From assembly GCA_031769625.1 (NCBI GenBank), contig JAUIMM010000573.1:1815001-1879000 (forward strand): DNA of 64,000 nucleotides, read 5' to 3'. The notes below the pieces were generated by a model, which was given only the letters and a program-made list of their open reading frames with translations, did no database searches and had not been told where the DNA came from. The stretch is from Taudactylus pleione (taxonomy: Eukaryota; Chordata; Amphibia; Anura; Myobatrachidae). This document shows positions 1-10,454 of the stretch, piece by piece (the first letter of the stretch is position 1; every line of letters starts with the position of its first letter). A program made the position numbers and the translations under genes.

Positions 1-290
1 CAATGCGCCCTGTAGTAGTGCCCCTTATGCAATGCGCCCTGTAGTAGTGCCCCTTATGCAATGCGCCCTGTAGTAGTGCCCCTTATGCAATGCGCCCTGT
101 AGTAGTGCCCCTTATGCAATGCGCCCTGTAGTAGTGCCCCTTATGCAATGCGCCCTGTAGTAGTGCCCCTTATGCAATGCGCCCTGTAGTAGTGCCCCTT
201 ATGCAATGCGCCCTGTAGTAGTGCCCCTTATGCAATGCGCCCTGTAGTAGTGCCCCTTATGCAATGGCCCTTGTAGTAGTGCTTCTTAGG
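1..290. repeat. 29-bp minisatellite
   Basis: A 29-bp unit beginning CAATGCGCCCTGTAGTAGTG is repeated nine times without visible change (1-261). A tenth, degenerate copy follows at 262-290. The array continues off the left edge, so its full length is unknown. It lies in metap1 intron 6. The motif (CCTGTAGTAGTGCCC) resembles the minisatellite inside the hAT-like element at 23486-24354, so the array may be an expanded internal repeat of the same family. Confidence 0.97.
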
Positions 291-977
291 CATTGACCCC
301 ACACTCCTGTGCAGAACATACCTGCATTAAGTTCACACTGGGGACCGCTCCTCCTGCTGTCTCTCCCACAGCCGCTGCGCAGACTGGATCAGGCTGGATC
401 CAGCAGGCACGCATGATGCTCACAAGTTCCCAGTGATGCATTGCGTTGGCCGTAAGTGAATGGGTGATATCACCCGCGCACTGCATCACTGGGAATGCTG
501 AAGCGATCAAAGGCTTCTGATAGCTTCAGAGACCAGCGATCCACTTTCTGAAGGAAAGTTGATCGCGATCTACCGGTGGGAGCTCTGCGAGCTAACGGTA
601 GTTCGCGATCAACATTTTGGCCACACCTGCTGAGATGACAGCAGCTTACCTCCAGTCGCGGCTCTCTGGTGACAGCGCCGTGGCACCCCAGGGTGTCGCG
701 GTGCACAGTTTGTGAGCCACTGATGTAGCCTATATTCCATTTCTTTCCGTGTAGAGTTATATACAATAATTCCTTCTTCCGTATTTGAGGTTATGTTTAC
801 ACAGACTCACAAAGAATGATGCATTTCACTTTTCATGTTTCAGTAATGAAGTATACATTTCCACAGTATAGGAACACAAGAAAACTATATGTCAGGATTT
901 AGAATACCATTGTACAATGACCGCATTCTACACTGCATTAAAAAGCTAATTAGACTTAAAAAATTATGTATTCTCAC
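291..977. other. intron 6 sequence with a hAT-like fragment
   Basis: There is no coding exon here; the next metap1 exon (expected to encode the start of the catalytic core) was not found between 1 and 977. Positions 690-728 (GGCACCCCAGGGTG and a degenerate GTGAGCCACTG end) match the right part of the small hAT-like MITE at 36805-37007, so this is probably a decayed relative. The sequence at 440-620 is GC-rich and locally palindromic around GCATCACTGGGAA. The rest is AT-rich and unassigned. Confidence 0.45.
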
Positions 978-1061
978 CAAATGGACTGCATGGTCTATCT
1001 CCTCTGTTGTGACTCCAGCTCTCACCATCATAGCAGCCACTCCTAATACTTCTCTTGCCAA
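978..1061 (-). CDS. metap1: metap1 exon 6 (84 nt, partial gene)
   Basis: On the minus strand a TAG acceptor (1062-1064) precedes an 84-nt block of 28 codons reading [11 protein letters not shown] through [13 protein letters not shown], followed by a GTGAGA donor. From family knowledge, this matches the first helix of the methionine aminopeptidase 'pita-bread' fold, which starts the catalytic domain of MetAP1. It joins in phase 0 after exon 5. The usual GMIKPG stretch reads MMVRAG here, a local divergence. The metal ligands (Asp, Asp, His, Glu, Glu) would lie in later exons beyond the left window edge. Identification is firm because all six exons join in frame in the family order. Confidence 0.93.
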
Positions 1062-1520
1062 CTACAAAGCAAAAAACAAAATGATAAATAACGGGATTTA
1101 ATTTCAGAACCATTTCTACTGAGCTGCTTAACAATAGAACGCAGAAAGACGAAAGGCATTAGCATGCACGCAATTACTTTTCACTGAATAGAAGCATAGA
1201 TGGTAGAAATTAGATCTCTCTGATTTTTCTTTTGTTTGGATCAACACTGAAAATCTTATTACATCCCTCCACAAAAATGTTTTGACCCAGTGATCTTCCA
1301 TTGCCCTAAAGGTGAACAGAACACAGTTGGATCAATTGTCCAGGTGGGCAAGACCCTTGCACCGATTACACTCAACAAAACGTCCATGCTCTTATCCATA
1401 AAGGTAATTCCAATAGTTATTATTGTATAAATATTTAATTTAAAATAATCTTTGACATACAACTCACGCAGTTTCAGGCCACTATTCGGGATATGATGGT
1501 AAACACTTCTGGTCTCACCC

Positions 1521-2332
1521 TAAGGGCCGTATTCAATTTGGAGTGAAAAGTCCATTGCCGGACTTTTCGCCGTCATCGCTGGTTTCAGGTGCGAAAGAGT
1601 ATCCCCGTATTAAATTTGAAATCAGTGAAAACGGGACCGGGAGAATTCGTAATCAGCTAAAAGTTCTGTAATTTTTGGGGAAATCAGCCCGACACCTCCC
1701 AAAAAAGATGTTCTGACATGGGGGTTAACTATGGGTACCCCTGAATAGCCCTGCTAAAAGTATGTGGGGTCTTTATACAGTCTCAATAGCTATAGTTTTG
1801 CCTTTCTAGTAAGTGGTGAAGAATTTTTTTAACCAAAATAAGTAGTCCCATCAAATTTGGGGTACATTAAAATGGGTGCAAGCATATTTTAAAGTGGCTA
1901 ACGTGAAGTATTAAAAAATGTAAAGAAAAAAAATACACATGGCACAACTACCTGCATTCAAAAAAAACACCTGGGGCATACTTGGGGACGCCCCCCTGAG
2001 TCTATTTCGCTAGTTTTAAAATTTGTCCCCCAACTATGTTTTTTCCCCCCCAACACAAAAGTTGTTTTTTGGGGTCTCCTTAGGTACTTTTTAATTTTTT
2101 AAATTTTTTTACAGATTACCTTTAGGGAACTGTAAGGGGTGCAGGGTGGTTTTGGGAAGTCTGCACCCCAGAACCCCAATTCTGCATTTTATCTTGGTAC
2201 CTATTCCTAGATTATACTTTTTCGCCGGGACTGATGCATTGACATTTCGCACCGGCAAAAAGTCGGACAAATTGAATACAGGGAAAAGTGGAATGAGAAC
2301 GGCTTTTCGCTCCAAACTGAATACAGCCCTTA
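1521..2332. mobile_element. ~0.8-kb MITE, TIR GGGCYGTATTCA
   Basis: Terminal inverted repeats of about 27 bp (GGGCCGTATTCAATTTGGAG at 1524, reverse complement at 2303-2329) flank AT-rich DNA with no transposase. The flanks are TAA on the left and TTA on the right, consistent with a diverged or palindromic 3-bp target site. Internal motifs (GGGGAAATCAGCC, TTTGGGGTACATT, 'CTGCACCCCAGAACCCCAATTCTGCA') recur in the copies at 20011-20876 and 41096-41958. The element lies in metap1 intron 5. The Harbinger-like assignment rests only on target-site style. Confidence 0.8.
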
Positions 2333-2677
2333 GGGTGTGAGCTCCTAACAGTCGTATTTCCAAATAGTGATCTGTCATGCATATACACCAAACACGTTTC
2401 GTTTAGGTTGACCACCTGAGGTTTATGTTCCATTGGTCTCATTAATTATTCATGCATGTGTTCTCAGCCTCTCAGATGATGGTGGAATAAATAAGTGAAT
2501 TTAACATTTCATTCAGATTTGGTCAAATGCTTCCAAATAACACTTATTTGGTAAAACTATTAACCAAACTCTTTCCAGAAATGGAGAACCTTAATGTTTT
2601 GTTATTAGAACAGGAGTAAACGTGTGCAACTATTTCTAACCATTAGTGATTCATTGTACAATTATTTGTTCTCCTAC

Positions 2678-2769
2678 CTTACATACTAGACGCATTTCTT
2701 CTATTTCTTCTGGAGAAATCACTTTAATTTGTGAAGTTCCTTTCAAGGCTTGCTCAGATTCTGACATTC
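2678..2769 (-). CDS. metap1: metap1 exon 5 (92 nt)
   Basis: A minus-strand exon lies between a TTTAG acceptor and a GTAGGAG donor. It begins with two bases (GA) that complete the Gly codon split from exon 4, then encodes 30 residues: [16 protein letters not shown], then [14 protein letters not shown]. From family knowledge this is the well-conserved linker of vertebrate MetAP1 leading into the catalytic domain. Intron 4 is only 163 bp (2770-2932). The phase agrees with both neighbours, so this is a functional exon and not a retrocopy. Confidence 0.97.
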
Positions 2770-2932
2770 CTAAAGGAGTTCAAACACAAGAAGGCTGGGT
2801 CAACGATAAAATTAGAATCAAGTGAATGCCACATTTATAGATAAGCAGCAATTCTAAATAGGTTAAGGTAAAAAAATGTAAATACATTGGCAATAAAAAA
2901 AGAAGAGGTCAGAATTTATCATATTAAATTAC

Positions 2933-2993
2933 CTAAAGGGTGATCCGCATAGTCTGGCCTTCGTATATAGTCTGGTACTGGTCTCATTGGCAT
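2933..2993 (-). CDS. metap1: metap1 exon 4 (61 nt)
   Basis: This minus-strand exon follows a TTTTTCAACAG acceptor and ends at a GTAATTT donor. It encodes [20 protein letters not shown] plus the first base of a Gly codon. From family knowledge, the vertebrate MetAP1 segment between the zinc-finger region and the catalytic domain has this [18 protein letters not shown] pattern. Splice phases (0 in, 1 out) match exons 3 and 5. Confidence 0.97.
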
Positions 2994-3179
2994 CTGTTGA
3001 AAAATGGGCAAACTAGGTTAACACTAATAGGTATTCTGGCATAAGCAAAACTTTCTTGATGAAATTAAGCAAATATCTAATGAGCCGTGGGCAACAACGA
3101 AACAAACAAACATGAACTACAGTAAGCAAACTATTGTAGCGCATATATTTAGCCACAATACGCCATGCAGCGCGTCTTG

Positions 3180-3660
3180 CTGGCTTGAGTGAGTGGAATC
3201 GGTATGATGTGGCTGGCGGTTCGATTCCCGGCAGCGCCTGGCCGACAAAAGCAGAGTTCCCGACAGCGCTGGAAATCTCGATCGTCACTAAGGTAGGTAT
3301 AAACTAACCTAACCCTCCTTAGGGGTGCCTAACCCTAACCTCCACCCCCCCCCCTACCCTCCCTCCCCCTAGCCTAACCCTAACCCTCCCGGGAGGGGGG
3401 GGTGCCTAGCCCCAAGTCCCTTCCCCCCGGGTGCCCTAAACCAACCCCCCCCACGTGCACGGCTGTCCGCTCGCGGCGTCCGGCATCCCTTCGATCGGGA
3501 TGCCGGGCGCCTGTCTCCCGGCGTCGGGGAAATGTCAGGCGTCTAGATAGACGCCTGGCATTTCACCCTCGCCGGTATATGACAGTCGGGAAGTCGGCTG
3601 TCGGTATTAAGGCAGCCGGTTTCCCGATTGTATGCAGAGTGGGTCGCCAGGTCCCTGTGC
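3180..3660. repeat. GC-rich repeat with degenerate CCTAACCC motifs
   Basis: Positions 3306-3400 contain scattered CCTAACCCTAACC and poly-C runs. They are followed by a GC-rich palindromic stretch (AGGCGTCTAGATAGACGCCT around 3538-3560). Similar TTAGGG/CCTAAC-rich blocks occur at 9126-9345, 42231-42482 and 44254-44741. Two of those are bounded by direct repeats, so this is likely another copy of a non-autonomous element rather than telomeric DNA. Ends could not be fixed here. Confidence 0.5.
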
Positions 3661-3669
3661 TACTCTAGT

Positions 3670-3915
3670 GTTTGTTTGCTTTTTGACAAAAATGTGCCTA
3701 AGACACAATGTGATTTAACTAAAAAGCACCAGCAGACTGTGCTGATTAATTTGATATGTAACATTTGTATATCTGTGTGCACCCGAGACTTTATATGAAG
3801 CACAACTGAACATTGTGCTACAGTTGCACACAGATATACAAGTGTCACATATCAAATTAATCAGCAGCGTCTATTGGTGCGTACTAGTGACATCGCAATA
3901 CGACAGACTCATTAT
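3670..3915. mobile_element. small foldback element
   Basis: An imperfect inverted repeat pairs 3727-3790 (core CTGATTAATTTGATATGT, then TATATCTGTGTGCA) with 3826-3885 (TGCACACAGATATA, then ACATATCAAATTAATCAG). There is a short central spacer and no ORF of note. This is the shape of a foldback MITE. Outer limits are approximate and no target-site duplication was resolved. Confidence 0.6.
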
Positions 3916-4448
3916 CGACAAAAAAAAGACGCCCGTGCCGGCAGTGTCTCTCGGGACCTGGTGCATCAAGAGGGGCTTTATAGCGCGACTGCAGCAAAGA
4001 TTGGATACTCCAATTTGGAGGGGGGGCGGGGGGGGGGGGGCAATAAGTCTGCTACACAGTCGCTGTATAAAAAGTATTGAAAGGAGTCTGCTTCAATAAT
4101 GGGAATAACTTTAGGTGCAGCTGTGTGCAGAGAAAAATCTGAGTCATGGTATAACGTACCTTAGATAACTCCTTTTCTTCGAGGTCCATAGGGTCCACAG
4201 AATCTACCTTGGGGTATGTAGTGGAACGGATCCATTGCACCAAACAGCTCTAGCTTTGCAGCTCCCAGCATGCATTGGCCGTCCTCCCTATTTACCCCGC
4301 CCCCAGCCACAGGCATTCGGTTTGTAAACAAGCCTAATGGCAAGAGATGGAAATGCATCGCGCACAAGAAACACTTGACATACAAAGAGAGAATCCGTGA
4401 TGTGAAAAAAACAAAAGAACATTCCAACTGAGGCCAGGTGTTAGGCAG

Positions 4449-4575
4449 GGTGCTCTGTGGACCCTATGGACCCAGAAGAAAAAGGAGTTGTCTAAAGGTA
4501 TGTTATACCATAACACTGATTTTCTTCTTCAGGTCCATAGGGTCCACAAAATCTACCTTGGGGGAATGTCCTAAA
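4449..4575. repeat. DIRS copy A internal complementary region
   Basis: The left part (to about 4520) is complementary to the left element end. The right part (TCTTCTTCAGGTCCATAGGG) is complementary to the right end. The two meet around TGATTTTCTTCTTC, equal to AGAAAATCA on the other strand. In DIRS elements this region represents the joined ends of the circular replication intermediate. Confidence 0.8.
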
Positions 4576-5016
4576 GCAGTTCCCCTAAGGGTGGGGACAC
4601 TCCTGTGCAGAGAGGAGAATCCACCAAAGGAAGCATCCTGGGAGGCAAAAGTATCAAATACATAGAATTTGATTAAAGTATTGATTGAAGACCAAGTGGC
4701 TGCCTTGCACAGCTGTTCAGCTGGGGCACCATGTCTAACCACTCATGGCTGTCCCACAGACTGAGTAGAGTGTGCTGTCACCTTGTTTGGGACAGGGAGA
4801 CCAGCCTGTGTGTAGACCTGAGAAATTGTCATACGCAGCCAGCGAGCCAAAGTCTGCTTGTTTACTGGTCAGCCTCATTTGTGAAACCCATATAAAACAC
4901 AAAGTGCAAATCTGCATGGATCGTACCAGCTACATAAGGAAAACAGATACGAAGGGTTCGAACCACATCCAGGGAAGCTTCACCTGTACACAGGACTGAA
5001 GACTGAAAGGTCGGAA

Positions 5017-5412
5017 CTACAATCTCTTTACAGTATATGGAAATGGGTAGCCACCTTTGAAAGGTAACCCCGCCTTAGCATGGAGGACAGCTCTATTTTG
5101 ATGGAAAATCAAATATGGAGAGCGACATGACAAAGCTGCCAAGTCAGAAACTTTACAAGCCAAGGCTATAGCGAGGAGAAAAAGTGTCTCTGCTGTCAAC
5201 CATCTTATGTCCACAGTATCCAAGGGTTCAAAGGGAGCCGTCTGCAATGCCCTGGGAATCAAAGTCAAATCCCACGGTGCCACCAGAGGGACAAATGGAG
5301 GTTGCAGGCCCTGCAAGAATGTTCTAACATCCGGCAGAGGGGCAATTCTGTATTGGAACAAAACTAACAATGCAGAAACCTGAACTCTCGAGGTAGCCAG
5401 ACGAAGACCCAA
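5017..5412 (-). pseudogene. tyrosine recombinase fragment, DIRS copy A
   Basis: The minus frame encodes a segment homologous to the YR domain of copies 1-3 (compare VQVSALLVLFQYRIAPLPDV and FEPLDTVDIRWLTAET). The stretch that carries the first catalytic arginine reads LACKVSDLAALS, where copies 1 and 3 have SARRVSELGALS. The Arg-Arg pair is lost, so the recombinase would be inactive even if expressed. The frame ends after about 131 residues. The downstream half is broken by frameshifts. Confidence 0.85.
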
Positions 5413-5561
5413 GTCTAATCCCGCCTGAAGAAAAGCAAGTATTCTTGCAACCTTTAAAATCTTATAATTTTCTGTGAGTACACCAAAGAAAAAATGAATG
5501 CCAAATTCTGTGATAGATGAGGACGGAAGCAGGCTTCCTTGCCCTCAGCATCATCTGAATC

Positions 5562-6269
5562 TCAGAGGCCGAAAAAACCTTTGGTCTTGAGGACGGCAGA
5601 CTCAACAGCCATGCCGTCAAAGCCAGTCGAGTTAAATCCTGACATAGTCAGGGACCCTGCAGTAGCAGATCCGGCCGTAGAGGCAGTGGAATTAGACCGT
5701 CTATGGATAGACAAGTCAGGAGAACCAATGCCTCCTGGGCCAGGCAGAGCTAGTCGTATTATCCTGCCGCCTTTCTGCTTGAACTTTCCGATGACCCTTG
5801 AGAGGAGGGAGATTGTAGGAAACAGGTATGTCAACCTGAATCCCATCTCACCACCAGATCGTCCACGAATGCAGCTGAGGGGTCCCTTGTTCTGGACCCG
5901 TACCTGGGGACTTTGTGATTGAAAGACATCCGAATGAAGAGCCCATTCTCCGGTGTGTATGTCCTGGCGACTTAGGAAGCCCGCTTCCCAGTTGAGAACA
6001 CCTGGGATGAATATTGCCGGAAGATGGCATTCTGCCCATAGCAGAGTTTCTGTTACTTCCTTCATGGCTGCCAGACTTAGTCTCCCTCCCTGATGGTTGA
6101 GGTAGGCCACTGCGGTCGCGTTGTCGGACTGAATCTGGACAGGCCTGCCTTGTAGGAGGTCCTGTGCCAGTAAAAGTGCTCTGTGCACTGCACGAAGCTC
6201 CAAGATATTTATTGGTAGGAGAATTTCCTGAACCATCCACCTTCCCTGAAAGGTGTGATGGCCTGTCAC
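5562..6269 (-). pseudogene. RNase H C-terminal part, DIRS copy A
   Basis: The minus frame contains ILELRAVHRAL and QSDNATAVAYLNHQGG, which hold the second and third acidic residues of the RNase H core. It continues as FIPGVLNWEAGFLSRQDIH, the post-RNase H segment typical of DIRS. The first catalytic Asp segment (TTDASLRGWGA in copies 1 and 3) is absent because the internal deletion removed everything upstream. The remaining frame runs 235 residues. Confidence 0.85.
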
Positions 6270-6462
6270 TGCTCTCCATCATCGCATACTTGCAACGCAC
6301 CAAACAAAAAAACGGAATGTCTGTGGCTGGGGGCAAGATATATAGGGAGGGCTGATGCATGCTGGGAGCTGCAAAGCTAGAGCAGTTTGGTGCAATGGAT
6401 TGTTTCCACTACATATCCCAAGGTAGATTCTGTGGACCCTATGGACCCTGAAGAAGAAATCA

Positions 6463-7024
6463 GGTGTTCGCAAATAAGAGAGATGATCAGCAGTCCTGCA
6501 GTAAGATCCGCCCTGTGTGTGAGGGGTCGACTTCCTCAATGAGAACACACAGGGTACTGGAGCGTTGAATAGGAACAGTTCCCACACATATGCATTTCTA
6601 ATTTCAGCGGTGTCAATTACAAAGCGCTGTCTGTACAGGGATGACTGCATCCTTAAAGTGGAAGCAGGAGGTATTCTGGTAGCTGTAAACCAGATGGGTG
6701 TATTTTAAGTCCAGAAAACCAGATGGTGGAATACCAACATGTCCCAAAAATGAAGTCCAAGGAGTGTTAGAGGGATTAGCCCAACATGTTTCATTGAAAC
6801 TGGTTCAACTTCTTTAGAGTCAAGTGTATATCATATTGGCGTTCCCAATCTCATTTCCCTGTCCCAGTATCCAGTCAAGACATTTTGCAGGTACACATAC
6901 ATGTGCTACAATAGTTAGCTTATTGCAGTTAATTTTTAGGTTTGTGTTATATTGTTCCATACGTAATAAATGTAATTCAGAGTATATATACTGTTTTTAT
7001 AAGGATACAAATAACGTTTTGAAT
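6463..7024. other. intron 3 sequence, nothing recognised
   Basis: This is AT-rich DNA between the DIRS derivative and the next foldback element. No exon, RNA gene or clear repeat structure was seen. Confidence 0.4.
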
Positions 7025-7740
7025 CTACAGAGCCATGTGATGTATAGTTATTAGTTGGCCCTGCGCTCACTAATATACTGGTATGTGTGGATCAGCTGCG
7101 AGACCTATAGGTGGTAACCGGTCCCTACAAGGATTACAATATGGATACAGGAATGGTTAGGTCTGCGCTAATGCATGTCCCATATGTCACAACATAACAA
7201 TGTATATATGAATCAGGGTATGTGTTTTTATTGTTACTCTGAAAAGAATATGGAGTCACAGTGCTCCTTCAATGAATTCAATATCTTAGAATATTAATGG
7301 GAAATGCTGCCATGTAACCAAGATGCTGTTCAGTTGACACCTGGGGGATAGGGGACGCCGCCCCACCACTGCATCAAGACTTCAAAGACTTGTCTCATGG
7401 TGAGACAGTAACCACACCAATAGTCCCTTTAAATGACCAATATACAGCCATCAGCATATCTCTGGACATTCTTGACCCCCTATCACCCACCCCCCAACCC
7501 CACACCTCCCTTGTCATTTAGGAACCAACTGAACAGCATCTCAGTTACATGGCAGCATTTCCCGTTAACATTCTAAGATATTAAATTCATTGAAGGAGCA
7601 CTGTGACTCCATGTTCTTTTTAGAGTAACAATAAAAACACATACACTGATTCATATATATACACATTGTGTTATGTTGTGACTTATGGGACACACGCATT
7701 AGCGCGGACCTAACCATTCCTGTATCTACACAGCCATGTG
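7025..7740. mobile_element. ~0.6-kb foldback element flanked by a 15-bp direct repeat
   Basis: Long inverted arms pair 7145-7335 (ATACAGGAATGGTTAGGTC onwards) with 7520-7725 (ending GACCTAACCATTCCTGTAT). The arms remain highly similar over about 190 bp and enclose a spacer with CACCCACCCCCCAACCCC. A 15-bp direct repeat, CTACASAGCCATGTG (7025-7039 and 7726-7740, one mismatch), flanks the larger block 7040-7725. There is no coding potential. It lies in metap1 intron 3. Confidence 0.75.
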
Positions 7741-7967
7741 TTTACAGTGTAATGTATAATAGGAATCGAAGCAACAGTCTGAGAACTTTATAACATCAAT
7801 TAAATTAATAGCCAAGCGTTCCTGTGGAATCTGAATAGCAGCTTTCAATTACAATAATAAAGCCTGAAACAGATAAATAATAGATGAAGCACTTATATTT
7901 TAAGTAACTATGCTAGTAGATATCACCTAAACGGACTTGCTTGTATTCTGTAACACAATGGAGATTG

Positions 7968-7996
7968 TACATACATACATACATACATACATACAA
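7968..7996. repeat. (CATA)n microsatellite
   Basis: About seven tandem CATA units lie in metap1 intron 3. Confidence 0.9.
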
Positions 7997-8376
7997 TACA
8001 ATAGGTTTATAGCTCTTTTGTGAATATATGTAAAGCGACTCCACACCTATGCAGTAACAGGACAGACACTGCAACTACCCCAGTGATGCCGCCAAAACCT
8101 GTGGTTAATGGTCAGCCTTTCCCAGTTTAATCAGATGGCAAGAGACTGCAGCAGTGATGCTAGTGCTGGTCACCAAAATGGATGCCCGACATAGTTACTT
8201 TCAATAATTTTTAAGAGCTTTCTTCATGTATTATTTATTAGTCTGAGAACGTACAAAACTGTGTAAATGAAAGCCTGGCTGGTAAAGCTAATCACTCTCA
8301 CAAAACAACACCAGTCACACACATGGCACCTAAACAACTGTTTATATAATAAAACCGTAAATCTATACAAACCCAC

Positions 8377-8489
8377 CAATGGATAATGTGGCCTGAGTTT
8401 CCCAGTATATCGATAGCCTGGCCAAGGATCTGTGTTAATTTCTCCCTCCATAGTCCATGGTGAAACCTCACGTTTACCTTTGTCATCTT
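8377..8489 (-). CDS. metap1: metap1 exon 3 (113 nt)
   Basis: The minus-strand exon lies between a TTAATCTAG acceptor and a GTGGGT donor. Two leading bases complete a Lys codon from exon 2. The next 37 codons include [12 protein letters not shown] and [21 protein letters not shown]. From family knowledge, [19 protein letters not shown] is a hallmark of eukaryotic MetAP1 between the zinc-finger region and the catalytic core. It ends in phase 0, matching exon 4. Confidence 0.97.
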
Positions 8490-9125
8490 CTAGATTAAAA
8501 AGAAAGTACTTAATTTAGAGTTATGTACAAGTACTGTTCAAACAATTATTTTTGTTGTAGAGAGGAACAAGTGATTGCACAAATTTGTCTGATGTCACTT
8601 GTTCACTTCTACACACCACATCTGTGTCCAATGATACCAACCCTAACAAATGCATATTGTCACTGTTTGTAGTGTTACAGGCTAGGACGGATGTACAAGC
8701 AACCTCACCGCAAAGTGAATACTCTTATCGCTAGATGTGCTTTAAATGAAAAGCAAGTTATGTATTCTGGCTTGTACAGCATGAATGTTATTTTCCTTCT
8801 CAAACTCCAGGATAGCCATAACAAATGGGTTAACTGCAAGTCCTAGTCATTTGAGTGGAGACAGCAACAAACCCCAGAAGGTGTATAGTGTAACACTTCC
8901 TTTACCCGACTTTCTGCTGAAGGAGACGGATATTTTGTTATGTATCAGCAGCTTATCTTTATCTGAGGGGTTCATAGGCTGCCTGCAACATACCATTGAG
9001 AGTATAAGCAGACATACATGGCTTCTTGGGGACATTAACCACTAGCCTGGCGTGATCGCTAAGGACGTGACCAGTCAGAAATGCCCAGTGAGCGGCTGCT
9101 GGAAAATATTATTCCAGCAAATGCC
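8490..9125. other. intron 2, mostly unassigned
   Basis: No exon, repeat pair or RNA gene was recognised. Short ORFs here lack codon bias or family resemblance. Confidence 0.4.
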
Positions 9126-9345
9126 AATCTCAGGAGGGACCTCCTAGGGTCAGGCACTCCCCGGGAGGGTTAGGTTGCGGGGAGGACAGGGTGGTGGGGG
9201 GGGGGGGGGGTGAAATCAGGTTTAGGCACCCCTGGGGAGGGGTTAGGGGTAGAGAGTTCAGACTTAGGGATAGCCTACTTACCCTCTCCAGACGGATTTT
9301 CATCTGCTGGCCTTCCAGCGTCGGTATTTCATCCGCCAAACTTAG
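9126..9345. repeat. GGTTAGG/GGGG-rich repeat
   Basis: The block contains GGGAGGGTTAGGTTGCGGGG, a G run of more than fifteen bases near 9196-9211 and TTTAGGCACCCCTGGGGAGG. It shares the TTAGG-CACCCC vocabulary with 42231-42482 and 44254-44741. It is probably a copy of, or related to, the same non-autonomous element. The G run could form a quadruplex. Confidence 0.5.
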
Positions 9346-9403
9346 GTCCAGCAGTGATTCATACCGATTCCATTTTTTTCTGAAGTTCAAGTTCATGCAC
9401 AAA

Positions 9404-9915
9404 GGGCCCGATTCATTGTGGATTGCTATTGCCATCGCAGCTCTGTAATCGCATGCAGGTCTGCTGCGAAAATATGCTAATTGCTACCAAAATGCCATCT
9501 CACTGCTAGTATAGACACGTCCACTACCTCCCACTACCACTATCTCACATCCGTAATACCTTGCAAACCTCCATAAAAATAGAGTACCATCGGACACTCA
9601 CGCAAAATTAGAGCAGCCCTGACCTTACTTAGAAATTGCTAACCTTGTTGCACTCAGTAAGTGCATACTCAAGCTGCGTATGCAATTGCAGTGGCTAATT
9701 TATACAAGCCCATGCAACAGCGTTCAAACACGCCCGTGTTCTCCGACCACCTCCCCATCACAACCCCAAGCGCTCACTGCCTGTGAATCACTCTGCAATG
9801 GCTCCGCGTGGTTTGTGATCGCAGTGGTGCCTTCTCGCGCTGCAATACATACGTAGTGCGAAACAATCGTTCATCTGTGTACGCTTTAACAGCGACCCAT
9901 AATGAATCAGGCCCA
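9404..9915. mobile_element. MITE, TIR GGGCCYGATTCA (Harbinger-like family)
   Basis: The left end GGGCCCGATTCATTGTGG and right end AATGAATCAGGCCC form terminal inverted repeats of the family seen complete at 37036-37569, 42688-43073, 43647-44187, 49499-50119 and 54033-54557. The interior has no transposase. The target duplication is unclear in this copy. It is inserted in metap1 intron 2. Confidence 0.75.
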
Positions 9916-10454
9916 ATATACCAGAAACGGACATCGACCCTCAGTGGTTTACAAACATCGAGTGTCTATGGGCAGTGGCACGTGAAGCTTTTGGCATCGA
10001 TGTTAAGACGACAGCGGCTTTGCTGTCCTTGATGGCTGCTCGTTGCGCATGCACAGAACTCATGGCTAGCTACACCATCTTTGGGTTTCTTACAACTGTT
10101 TAAAACCATCAGCTGTCGATGGCCATCACTACAGTCAACCCAAAAAATTACAAAATTTTATGGTATACGGTTTAAAAACAAAAACACATACACAGGGTGG
10201 TCCATAAGTGTGGAAACACCCTTATAAAAAGGAGTGAGTAAGGAAATATTACTGCAGTGTTAACATATGATATGGGAGTGGGGGAAACTTTTTAGGGTAT
10301 GTCACCAGTATGGCAGCCATCTTGAAGTCGGCCATCTGGGATGCAACTCTAATAATAAAGGTAAGGTAGTCATGTGACATATCAAACAGATGCAGTATTT
10401 CGTAAAAAGACAGTGTTATTCATTTTAAAGTTTTTTTTTTTTGCAGGTAATGAC

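Larger units (their letters stand above)
4133..6462 (-). mobile_element. DIRS-type retrotransposon, internally deleted (copy A)
   Basis: Inverted terminal repeats (4133-4330 and 6300-6462) share CCCCGCCCCCAGCCACAG-type sequence and GGTCCATAGGGTCCACAGAA. An internal complementary region at 4449-4575 joins copies of both outer ends, the diagnostic DIRS arrangement. Only the RNase H C-terminal half and the tyrosine recombinase remain; gag and the reverse transcriptase are gone, shrinking the element to 2.3 kb from the ~5.8 kb of copy 1. It lies in metap1 intron 3 in gene-sense orientation. It is too decayed to be active. Confidence 0.88.

Noticed and set aside
1..261. 29-bp periodic repeats resembling a CRISPR array
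   Set aside because: The units are contiguous with no spacers, and the context is a vertebrate intron. It is a minisatellite.
1259..1462. Possible exon with MDKSMDVLLSVIGARVLPTW
   Set aside because: No splice sites or family match; metap1 exons on both sides already join in frame without it.
3195..3245. GGTTCGATTCC, a match to a tRNA B box, suggesting a tRNA gene or SINE head
   Set aside because: No cloverleaf arms or convincing A box at the right spacing; the surrounding GC-rich palindromic sequence better fits the TTAGG-rich repeat family.
3300..3400. Interstitial telomere (CCTAACCC) suggesting a chromosome end or fusion
   Set aside because: The repeats are few and degenerate, and similar blocks recur inside bounded elements, so a transposon origin is more likely.
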